Shown one piece after another: positions 21,895 to 28,232 of a DNA stretch of 28,232 nt (position 1 is its first letter; each line of letters begins with the position of its first letter). The stretch is from CAZOYN01 sp964584135. Its GTDB lineage: Bacteria; Patescibacteriota; Saccharimonadia; Saccharimonadales; UBA4665. A program made the translations under genes and the position numbers. Where the stretch lies: assembly GCA_964584135.1 (NCBI GenBank), contig CAZOYN010000008.1:1-28232 (forward strand). Direction: 5' to 3'. The notes beneath the pieces are model-generated. The model made no database searches and was not told the DNA's origin. It was given only the letters and a program-made list of their open reading frames with translations.

Positions 21895-22368
21895 CTAGCT
21901 CGTTTGGCGCTGTTTGAGGGCTTGCAACCGGGGCATAAAACTCTGCGCGGCACCCTCCAGGCCCAGCACTTTGAGGGCGCCAAGCAGGACGTATAGCTGA
22001 TCCAAGCTGCTGTCCTTTAATTCGGCACCGAGGTTTTCGATTTGGGCAAAGGCATGCTCGACTTTTTCGACTAGCCATTTTTCTTCGCTGGGGGCGATGT
22101 GGTTGGAGGTGACTTTGGCTGGCGCGCTCGGCGTTACGACCTCGAGCGAGCGGGCGGAATGGTCGCGTTTGCGCAAATGGCCACGCTTAATCAGGTTACC
22201 GACGTGCAGGGCCACCGTGGCTACTGAGGTGTAATTCAGGCCAGTCATGATTTCGCGGTAGCTCGGGCTGTAGCCATGTTCGGCAATAAAAGCTTCAATA
22301 AAGGTTAGTAGCTCTTTTTGCTTTTTGGTGGGCCGGACCGTCGCGGTTGCTGTTTGTTTTTCGTTCAT
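21895..22368 (-). CDS. LexA-type winged-helix regulator without peptidase domain
   Basis: The 157-residue protein has a LexA DNA-binding domain (PF01726-like) at about 12-75: KKQKELLTFIEAFIAEHGYSPS, YREIMTGLNYTS and VATVALHVGNLIKRGHL. LexA normally follows with an S24 peptidase domain; this protein instead has a helical segment of about 60 residues with no Ala-Gly cleavage site and no Ser-Lys dyad visible. It should therefore bind DNA but not self-cleave in response to RecA. It is the first gene of an operon with the membrane protein downstream. An extended -10 (TGGCATAAT) six bases before the ATG sets the start. CATAC repeats and a palindrome lie about 90-160 bases upstream. Confidence 0.82.
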   Translation of the reverse strand: MNEKQTATATVRPTKKQKELLTFIEAFIAEHGYSPSYREIMTGLNYTSVATVALHVGNLIKRGHLRKRDHSARSLEVVTPSAPAKVTSNHIAPSEEKWLVEKVEHAFAQIENLGAELKDSSLDQLYVLLGALKVLGLEGAAQSFMPRLQALKQRQTS

Positions 22369-22374
22369 GCTCGT

Positions 22375-22383
22375 ATTATGCCA
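22375..22383 (-). promoter_or_regulatory. Extended -10, leaderless promoter of the LexA-like operon
   Basis: TGGCATAAT on the minus strand ends six bases before the ATG at 22368. No ribosome site precedes the gene. Confidence 0.6.
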
Positions 22384-22401
22384 CAAATGTTCAAAATCTA
22401 G

Positions 22402-22427
22402 GACGGGCTGCCCTTTAATCCCCCGTC
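22402..22427 (-). terminator. Weak terminator candidate for the glycan operon
   Basis: A 6-bp stem (GACGGG at 22402-22407 with CCCGTC at 22422-22427) is followed on the minus strand by CTAGATTTTG. The T-run is short, and the hairpin is 130 bases beyond the gtrA-like stop. Confidence 0.35.
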
Positions 22428-22460
22428 GTCACATAGTTCTTTTTATGCCCCCGTATAAAA

Positions 22461-22530
22461 TGACATACTAGTGATATCACATAGGCATACTTTGTATGTC
22501 ACTTTAATGAAGGCTTCAAATTGGACATAC
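22461..22530. promoter_or_regulatory. Cluster of CATAC half-sites with a central palindrome (candidate operator, copy 2)
   Basis: TGACATAC (22461-22468) and GTATGTCA (22494-22501) form an 8-bp inverted repeat. Inside are the 10-bp palindrome GTGATATCAC (22471-22480) and a CATAC-TTT-GTATG repeat (22486-22498). A further GACATAC ends at 22530. The cluster is upstream of the LexA-like gene and downstream of the gtrA-like gene. Confidence 0.55.
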
Positions 22531-22556
22531 GGGCAGCGGCCGGTGGTTTACTGATG

Positions 22557-22964
22557 TTATGCCGTTTTTGGCGGCTGCTTGTCTGGAAATACCCAGTATT
22601 TGTACCAGAACCAGCTCCAGACCGTGAAAAAACCGGCCGAGATAAAAAAGCCGATATACGGTGTGATGCCAAGGTGTTTTAGGCCACCAATAATGAGGTA
22701 GTCCAGCACGAAGCCGACGCTTTCAATAAAAAGGTAACGGCCAGCATGCTGTATTTCACTTAAGTGGTGCTGTTCGGCAAAGGCCCAGAAGCGCTGTACA
22801 ACATAATTCAAGGTCCAGCCAACAACGTCAGACAGGATTTTAGCCGGCAGCCAGTCCCAATGAAAGCCAGAGTAGCAGACAGCAAATACGGCATAGCCGC
22901 TCCAGAAATAGAGGCTGCCACCGGCCATGTACTTGGCAAATTGTTTAAGGGGCTTGGCGTTCAT
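22557..22964 (-). CDS. GtrA-like small membrane protein
   Basis: The 135-residue protein has four hydrophobic helices in the GtrA arrangement, with KFAKYMAGG-type start (here QFAKYMAGGSLYFWSGY), WTLNYVVQRFWAF between helices 2 and 3, and FFTVWSWFWYKYWVF at the end. GtrA proteins are thought to flip or hand over lipid-linked sugars to surface glycosyltransferases. The ATG at 22964 is inside the preceding ligase-like gene, overlapping it by 20 bases, so translation is coupled. Longer frames starting upstream would run through that gene and are not used. Confidence 0.85.
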   Translation of the reverse strand: MNAKPLKQFAKYMAGGSLYFWSGYAVFAVCYSGFHWDWLPAKILSDVVGWTLNYVVQRFWAFAEQHHLSEIQHAGRYLFIESVGFVLDYLIIGGLKHLGITPYIGFFISAGFFTVWSWFWYKYWVFPDKQPPKTA

Positions 22965-24261
22965 GTTTTGGTTTCTCGCGCACCATGGCAATGCCAGCCA
23001 GCCCCCACCAAACGTACGCCAGCGTGTCATCAGTCCAGGCGTGGGACAGGAGATTGATAAAGCTGAGGCCAACTAGGCTAGCCAGCAAGCTCAGCGCCAG
23101 CGGATCGTCCCGGCGTAGCCACAATAGGTAGGCCACACCAGCATTTATGAGCAGAAAGGCCGCGAGGCCTAACCAGCCCAATTCTTGGCCAATTTGAATG
23201 TAGTAATTCTCGGCGATCCGGGCTTGGCCATGGTTATAGACTGAGGCCGGCCCGGCCGTGCCCGGCCCGCGACCCAGTGGCTCACGCACGATGTCTTTTA
23301 ACCCAGTTTTAAGCGCTTGGGCATGACCTTGGTCAGAGGTGGCTTTGATGGTGGACTGAGTTTGGGTATGGAAGATAATATTTTCGAAGCGGCTGGAGTG
23401 GCGTAGTATAAAGCCAGCCCCAATCAGTACCGCCACCACAGTAACAGCCAGCATTAGCAGTCTGCTGTCCAGACGCGAATGTAGCTCCAGAGCGGCAATT
23501 ACACCCAGGCTCAACAGCACGCCAACCCAAGCGCTCCGCGAAAAGCTGAAGAACAGCACGATGAGCGACCCCGCGAGCAAGCCCAACCTTGGCCAACTTC
23601 GTTTGCCGGCCAAGATCAACACAGTCAGCACGCTAATCGGCACCAATAAATAAGCGCCGAGCGGGTTGGCACCGCGCAGGGTCGAAATAATCCGCACGTA
23701 ATGGGCATTATGGTTAATGGTTTCAAACGGGTAAATCGTGGCCGAACCGTAGCCAACATGGCGCAAAACGTCGTTGGGCAGTATAAAAATCTGTAGCAAG
23801 CCAAACAGTACCACGATAACGGCCGGCAATAACACCAGTTTCTGCCATTGGGCGCGTAAACGGCTGTTGCGCAGGGCCACCGCCCAGGTCACTAAAAAGA
23901 AAGCCAGGAAGCGCAAGTTAACAACCAAGCCGTAGCCGAGGGCTTTGCGCGTAACAGCATGGTGCTTGAGGGCCACCAGGCCCCAGATCAGGTTAATGAA
24001 GCCGTACAACAAAATCAACCACACCAGCCGGCGGGTTAACGTATAGCTGCGGATTTTGCCGTCAGTGGCGAGGAGATACAGCATCCCGAGGGCACACAGG
24101 AGCAGGATTGCTTCTTTCCAGAGACGCAACGCGGTGTAGTGGCCAACCAATTGTGAGCCCCACACAGTTAGAAAAGCGTGGAACGGTATAAACAGCAAGA
24201 TCAGGGTGACCAAGCTCGCTATGACGGACAAAACCGTGTACTTCAGCGCTGAGGCTCTCAT
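22945..24261 (-). CDS. O-antigen ligase/polymerase-like membrane protein
   Basis: The 438-residue protein has about ten to twelve membrane helices and the Wzy_C/O-antigen ligase pattern (PF04932): STLRGANPLGAYL, FFSFSRSAWVG and the extracytoplasmic loop with HNHAHY-like and ENYYIQIGQELGWLG segments. These enzymes transfer or polymerise lipid-linked glycans outside the membrane. The CPR envelope has no known lipopolysaccharide, so a glycoprotein or teichoic-like acceptor is possible. TATACT lies 14 bases before the ATG, predicting a leader of about seven bases. It is divergent from the sugar transferase gene, 39 bases apart. Confidence 0.85.
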   Translation of the reverse strand: MRASALKYTVLSVIASLVTLILLFIPFHAFLTVWGSQLVGHYTALRLWKEAILLLCALGMLYLLATDGKIRSYTLTRRLVWLILLYGFINLIWGLVALKHHAVTRKALGYGLVVNLRFLAFFLVTWAVALRNSRLRAQWQKLVLLPAVIVVLFGLLQIFILPNDVLRHVGYGSATIYPFETINHNAHYVRIISTLRGANPLGAYLLVPISVLTVLILAGKRSWPRLGLLAGSLIVLFFSFSRSAWVGVLLSLGVIAALELHSRLDSRLLMLAVTVVAVLIGAGFILRHSSRFENIIFHTQTQSTIKATSDQGHAQALKTGLKDIVREPLGRGPGTAGPASVYNHGQARIAENYYIQIGQELGWLGLAAFLLINAGVAYLLWLRRDDPLALSLLASLVGLSFINLLSHAWTDDTLAYVWWGLAGIAMVREKPKHERQAP

Positions 24262-24300
24262 AAATGCTACAATTTAGTATATAGGATATGACTCTGGTAG

Positions 24301-25740
24301 ATGAAAAATAACGCCACCCTGATCTATAACTTCTGTTTGGTGGTTGGCGACGCACTGGCAATTACCGTAGCTTTCACTATTGCTTACATCTTGCGCGTTA
24401 CCTTAAGTCACGAACCGCTGAGCGCCAGCGTGCATGCCCATACCTATATCGCCATCCTGATTAGCCTACTGCCCTTTTGGATCCTGATCTTTGCCTTAAT
24501 TGGCCTGTACAACTCCCGTATCCACGAACAGCGCTTTAGAGAACTCGGCCGGTTGCTAGTTGGCACCTTCATTGGCATCTTATTTGTCATTGGCTATAGC
24601 TATATGACGGACACCGCCATCTTTCCTGCCCGATTAGTTACAGTCTACGGTTTTGGCCTCGCCTTTGTGTTTGTGTTACTGTTCCGGACGACGGCCCGGG
24701 GTATCCGGCGCGAGCTATTCAGCTATGGCATTGGCATCAATAACCTTCTGTTGGTTGGTGACACGCAGACCACGCATTATTTGCTCGACGCACTCTCGCA
24801 CAGTGACATTACGGGCTACCGGGTGTCCGGGGTGGTGGGTGGTGTTAAACACCCGCTCAAGCCCGATGCCCCTTACAAGCAATACGCTAGTTTTGCCGAA
24901 GCCGTCACCAAGCTGAAGGGCCAGCTGCACACCATCGTGCAAACCGAACTGTATGCCGCGGCCGAACGCAATAACGAGATTGTCACTTACGCCCAGGAAT
25001 ACCATGTTGCCTATCGGTTTGTGCCGGGCAACAGTGAGCTGTTTGTTGGCAATCTCGAGGTGGGCTTATTCCAGTCCGTGCCAGTTATTGCCGTGCACCA
25101 GACCGCGCTTATCGGCTGGGGTCGGGTGGTCAAACGGCTGACCGACCTCATACTTGGTAGTCTATTGCTAGTGATTGCCTCGCCCTTTATGCTGCTGATC
25201 GCCGCAGCCATTAAGCTAACTGACGGTGGGCCGGTATTCTTCCGGCAAACTCGCCTGACCCGCTTCAACCAGGAGTTCACGGTCTTTAAGTTCCGCTCCA
25301 ACAACCTGTTATATAACGGCCTTGACCCCGAAGAAGCCTTTAAAAAAATGGGCCGGCCGGGGCTGATTAAAAAGTACCGGGCCAATGGCGACCAGATCGC
25401 CAACGACCCGCGGATTACGCCAATCGGCCACTTTCTGCGCCGCACCAGCCTCGACGAGTTGCCGCAACTGATAAATGTCGTCCGCGGTGACCTCAGCTTG
25501 GTGGGACCAAGGGCTTTGATCCCCCAGGAGCTGGCCTTGTACACCAAGCGCCACACCATTTTGAGCGTTAAATCCGGCCTGACTGGTCTGGCCCAGGTTT
25601 CCGGACGGCGCGACATTTCCTATGACGAACGCCGCAAGCTCGACCTGTTTTACGTCCAGAACTGGAGCTTCTGGAACGATATGGTAATCCTCATAAAAAC
25701 CTTCTGGGTGGTGCTGTTCCACCGGGGTGCCGGCTCGTGA
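24301..25740 (+). CDS. Polyprenyl sugar-phosphate transferase (WbaP/WcaJ type)
   Basis: The 479-residue protein starts the glycan on undecaprenyl phosphate. It has four to five N-terminal membrane helices (1-130), a Rossmann-like middle domain (147-265; LLLVGDTQ), a re-entrant helix (277-305, starting KRLTDLILG) and the catalytic domain with KFRSNN (330-335), the D385-E386 dyad in TSLDELPQL, and GDLSLVGPRA. The dyad is the catalytic pair of the monotopic phosphoglycosyl transferases. RLTRFN replaces the more common R-x-G-R-x-G segment, so sugar choice is unclear. It overlaps the GT4 gene by four bases (GTGA). Confidence 0.92.
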   Translation: MKNNATLIYNFCLVVGDALAITVAFTIAYILRVTLSHEPLSASVHAHTYIAILISLLPFWILIFALIGLYNSRIHEQRFRELGRLLVGTFIGILFVIGYSYMTDTAIFPARLVTVYGFGLAFVFVLLFRTTARGIRRELFSYGIGINNLLLVGDTQTTHYLLDALSHSDITGYRVSGVVGGVKHPLKPDAPYKQYASFAEAVTKLKGQLHTIVQTELYAAAERNNEIVTYAQEYHVAYRFVPGNSELFVGNLEVGLFQSVPVIAVHQTALIGWGRVVKRLTDLILGSLLLVIASPFMLLIAAAIKLTDGGPVFFRQTRLTRFNQEFTVFKFRSNNLLYNGLDPEEAFKKMGRPGLIKKYRANGDQIANDPRITPIGHFLRRTSLDELPQLINVVRGDLSLVGPRALIPQELALYTKRHTILSVKSGLTGLAQVSGRRDISYDERRKLDLFYVQNWSFWNDMVILIKTFWVVLFHRGAGS

Positions 25741-26837
25741 AAGTAGCCATTGTTTGCGACTGGCTGACGGGCATCGGTGGTGCTGAGCGGGTGGTCTTGG
25801 AATTGCACAAACTCTACCCCGAAGCGCCGATTTACACCTCGCAGTATGATCCCACCAAGATCGACTGGTTCCTGGATGCCGACGTACGCACCAGCTGGCT
25901 GCAAAAACTGCCCAAGAGCCTCAAAAAATTCCTGCCGCTCTTACGAGCCTGGACCTTTAGCCGGCTGAACTTGAGTGACTACGACCTGGTGCTTTCAGCC
26001 AGCGGCGCCGAAGCCAAAGGCGTTAAGACCGGGCCAAACACGGTGCATATTTGCTACTGCCACTCGCCCACGCAGTACTATTGGGCGCGCCATGACGAGT
26101 ACCTAGAGCGGCCCGGTTTTCCCTTTGGGCTCAATTGGCTAGCCCGGCTCAGTTTAAAGCTGCTGATCGGCCCGCTAAAACGCTGGGACCGCCAGGCCGC
26201 CAAGCACCCAGACTTTATAGTGGCTAACTCCACCCACACCCAGGCCATGATTAAGCGCTACTACAAGCGGGAGGCCAGTGTCATCTTCCCACCAGTGGAA
26301 ACCGAGCGCTTTAAGCTGCCGGCCAAGCCGCCACTACGCCACGGGTTTGTGGTGGCCGGGCGCCAAACGCCCTACAAGCGCATCGACTTAGCCGTAGCCG
26401 CCTGCAACGAACTCAAAGTGCCACTGGTGGTGATTGGCGATGGCCCAGAACACAAACGGCTGGAAAAAATGGCCGGGCGCAATGTGGTATTCCTTACCAG
26501 CGTCAATGATTACGCTATTGTGGACCACTTCCAGACGGCGCTCGGGTTTATATTCCCGACTAACGTCGAAGATTTTGGGGTGGTGGCGGTGGAAGCTATG
26601 GCGGCCGGCACGCCGGTTATTGCCTACGCCAAAGGTGGCCCCCTCGACTATGTCGTGCCCGGCAAAACCGGTTTCCTGTTTGAAAAACTCGATGTTAAAA
26701 GTGTCGTCAAAGCCTTGGAAGCCACCCTGGCAAAGCCGTTTAACTACGAAGCCATTGCCGAGCACGCCCAGCAATTCTCTACCGCCGAGTTCCAGAAAAA
26801 TGTGCGTGAGTTTATTAAGAGTAAAACAACCGCATAA
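25737..26837 (+). CDS. Family 4 glycosyltransferase (GT-B fold)
   Basis: The 366-residue enzyme has an N-terminal acceptor domain (WLTGIGGAERVVLELH) and a C-terminal nucleotide-sugar domain with VVAGRQTPYKRIDLAV (205-220) and the E278-x7-E286 motif in EDFGVVAVEAMAAG. It resembles mannosyl- or fucosyltransferases of O-antigen clusters (WbaZ-like), using a GDP- or UDP-sugar with retention. It starts at GTG inside the upstream stop codon, so the two are translationally coupled. The last 23 bases overlap the 3' end of the convergent yvcK-like gene. Confidence 0.92.
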   Translation: MKVAIVCDWLTGIGGAERVVLELHKLYPEAPIYTSQYDPTKIDWFLDADVRTSWLQKLPKSLKKFLPLLRAWTFSRLNLSDYDLVLSASGAEAKGVKTGPNTVHICYCHSPTQYYWARHDEYLERPGFPFGLNWLARLSLKLLIGPLKRWDRQAAKHPDFIVANSTHTQAMIKRYYKREASVIFPPVETERFKLPAKPPLRHGFVVAGRQTPYKRIDLAVAACNELKVPLVVIGDGPEHKRLEKMAGRNVVFLTSVNDYAIVDHFQTALGFIFPTNVEDFGVVAVEAMAAGTPVIAYAKGGPLDYVVPGKTGFLFEKLDVKSVVKALEATLAKPFNYEAIAEHAQQFSTAEFQKNVREFIKSKTTA

Positions 26838-27810
26838 GTTCTTGGCCCACGGCTTGGCCATCGTGGCGGATTAAGGTCCGCTTGAGCTTATCGTGCTGTT
26901 TGGGAAGATAGATACTGCCCGACACCAGCGGAGCACCAATAGCCTGGGTCGTTGTTTCAGCAAAGCGCGATTCAGTAATATCGACAGGATACTCACCATC
27001 AGCGGCATAAACCTGCAATAGTTCGACTGGCGGCGGCTGGTTATTGTAGAGCACGTAATCAATCTGCCCCTTGCCAATGTATTTTTCAAACTCATGCACG
27101 TAATCCACCACGTGCCAGCCATCAGTTTGGTTTGGTTTATTGACCAGGTTGGCCACCATCACTACTTTACCTTTTGCCCGGGCCAGTGTTTGTTGTACAC
27201 CATCAGCGCAGAGTGCTGGCAACAGCGACCCATAGAGGTTACCCGGCGCGAGCACGATACTGTCGGCGGCTAAGATTGCTTGTTGCGCCACCGGGTTGAT
27301 CGTGGCTTTAGGTTCAAGCTCAACCCGCCGTTCTGGCGATACCATTGCCCGCTGGGCAATCCGGTATTGGCCTTTAACCAGCGTGCTGCCATCACGCATA
27401 ACCAGCCGGTGGTTTTCTAAGGTGACTGGGATGACCTGGCCGGTTATACTCAGCATTTTGCTGGCAATACTAATGGCCTTCTCGTAGTCGCCTTGGTACT
27501 GTAGCTCCAGGCTCGATAATATGACATTGCCAAGTGAATGGCCCTCCATGCCAGGCATCAGGCCTTTGCCAAAACGAAAATCAAACAGCTCACGCACCTC
27601 GGGCAAGTTGCTGAGGGCTACTAGACACTGGCGTATATCCCCGGGTGGTAGCGTACCAAGTTCGTCCCGGAGCTTGCCGGTTGAACCGCCGTCATCCGAC
27701 ATATTCACCACGGCTGAGATATTTGAGGTGAATTCCTTAAGCCCTTGCAGCAGCGTAAAGCTGCCGGTGCCACCCCCGATAACCACAATGTTTGGTGTAC
27801 GTAAACTCAT
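26815..27810 (-). CDS. YvcK/CofD-family protein
   Basis: The 331-residue protein carries VIGGGTGSFTLLQGLK near 10-25, NMSDDGGSTGKLRDELGTLPPGD and GNVILSSLELQ, all typical of YvcK (CofD-like) proteins. In Bacillus and Mycobacterium YvcK binds UDP-GlcNAc and links carbon metabolism to cell-wall synthesis; CofD relatives transfer lactyl phosphate to F420 but need a different pocket. The YvcK role is favoured by length and by lack of other F420 genes. An extended -10 (TGCTATAGT) six bases before the ATG suggests a leaderless message. Confidence 0.9.
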   Translation of the reverse strand: MSLRTPNIVVIGGGTGSFTLLQGLKEFTSNISAVVNMSDDGGSTGKLRDELGTLPPGDIRQCLVALSNLPEVRELFDFRFGKGLMPGMEGHSLGNVILSSLELQYQGDYEKAISIASKMLSITGQVIPVTLENHRLVMRDGSTLVKGQYRIAQRAMVSPERRVELEPKATINPVAQQAILAADSIVLAPGNLYGSLLPALCADGVQQTLARAKGKVVMVANLVNKPNQTDGWHVVDYVHEFEKYIGKGQIDYVLYNNQPPPVELLQVYAADGEYPVDITESRFAETTTQAIGAPLVSGSIYLPKQHDKLKRTLIRHDGQAVGQELMRLFYS

Positions 27811-27816
27811 GCTTAA

Positions 27817-27825
27817 ACTATAGCA
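27817..27825 (-). promoter_or_regulatory. Extended -10, leaderless promoter of the yvcK-like gene
   Basis: TGCTATAGT on the minus strand ends six bases before the ATG at 27810. The galE promoter points the other way, 31 bases distant. Confidence 0.65.
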
Positions 27826-27856
27826 AGGAATCCTGGGGATGAGCCGTCCTGTCAGC

Positions 27857-27862
27857 TACAAT
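27857..27862 (+). promoter_or_regulatory. -10 box of galE, leaderless type
   Basis: TACAAT, six bases before the ATG at 27869. The intervening AGGACA is too close to the ATG to act as a normal ribosome site. Confidence 0.6.
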
Positions 27863-27868
27863 AGGACA

Positions 27869-28232
27869 ATGCGCAACATTCTTGTTACAGGGGGTGCCGG
27901 TTTTATTGGCTCGCACACGGTTGTTGAGTTGGCTTTGGCAGGTTACCGGCCGGTTATTGTTGACAACTTTAGCAACTATCAGACAGCTGTCATCAAGCAA
28001 TTAGAAAAACTCTTAAAGCAGCCGGTGGCTTTCTACAACCATGACTTTCAGGATACCCAGGTGCTGCAATCAATTATTGATACAGAACATATTGAAGCGA
28101 TCATACATTTCGCGGCCTATAAGGCTGTTGGCGAATCCGTACATGAACCGCTCAAATATTATGACAACAATGTCGTTGGTCTGATTAAATTGCTGGAGCT
28201 AGTAGAAAACTCCTCGATCAAGCATTTTGTAT
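27869..28232 (+). CDS. galE: UDP-glucose 4-epimerase, N-terminal part (cut by window end)
   Basis: The first 121 codons of a short-chain dehydrogenase-type epimerase are present. VTGGAGFIGSHTVVELALAGY (from residue 6) is the NAD-binding motif, followed by VDNFSN and IIHFAAYKAVGESVHEPLKYYDNNVVG, which are typical of GalE. The catalytic Y-x-x-x-K lies beyond the window. GalE interconverts UDP-glucose and UDP-galactose and would supply the glycan cluster upstream. It has no stop codon in the window. Confidence 0.9.
   Translation, partial: MRNILVTGGAGFIGSHTVVELALAGYRPVIVDNFSNYQTAVIKQLEKLLKQPVAFYNHDFQDTQVLQSIIDTEHIEAIIHFAAYKAVGESVHEPLKYYDNNVVGLIKLLELVENSSIKHFV

Noticed and set aside
1..28232. CRISPR arrays, insertion sequences, integrases or prophage genes
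   Set aside because: I saw no regularly spaced repeats, transposase or integrase motifs, and no terminal inverted repeats with target duplications.

Overview
The window looks like a compact chromosomal stretch from a Patescibacteria (CPR) genome, most probably Saccharibacteria/TM7. The reasons are very short or overlapping gene junctions, many small membrane proteins with no clear relatives, a lineage-type 65-residue protein, an archaeal-type Asp-tRNA synthetase, a MutY without iron-sulfur cysteines, and many genes whose start codon lies 5-9 bases behind a -10 box. This taxonomic placement is inference from gene content; no marker such as 16S rRNA is present. TGA is used as an ordinary stop, so the UGA-glycine code of Gracilibacteria/SR1 does not apply.

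Layout. 1-760: initiator tRNA-Met, an FtsB/DivIC-like division protein and a second CAU-anticodon tRNA. 772-4343: a diiron acyl-ACP-desaturase-like protein, then pyrD facing a pyrF-pyrE operon; together these three enzymes take dihydroorotate to UMP. 4436-7287: an ABC-2 exporter (ATPase and permease) followed without a gap by a tRNA-dihydrouridine synthase that is cut by an in-frame TAA. 7357-10725: small conserved or membrane proteins, a MurC-type ligase and a frameshifted nucleoside deoxyribosyltransferase. 10803-12817: MazG, TsaC, a tail-anchored small protein and a MutY-like glycosylase. 12839-18811: an LssY-C membrane protein, a large single-pass surface protein, AspRS, a CNNM/CBS protein and an exported DsbA-like thioredoxin. 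18808-21048: a previously unlisted 30-codon gene with a consensus promoter, NadD, and a 476-residue unknown protein. 21213-22368: a LexA-type DNA-binding protein without a peptidase domain, in an operon with a membrane protein. 22557-28232: a surface-glycan locus (GtrA, O-antigen ligase-like, polyprenyl sugar-phosphate transferase, GT4) plus YvcK and a truncated galE.

How it fits together. Cell-envelope functions dominate: peptidoglycan ligation (MurC, YvcK), division (FtsB), surface polysaccharide assembly, disulfide chemistry and an exporter. The rest is tRNA and nucleotide housekeeping.

The points most worth a second look are the systematic leaderless promoter architecture with overlapping divergent promoters, the hidden small gene at 18808-18900, a shared candidate operator flanking the LexA-like operon, and two broken genes (dus and the deoxyribosyltransferase).
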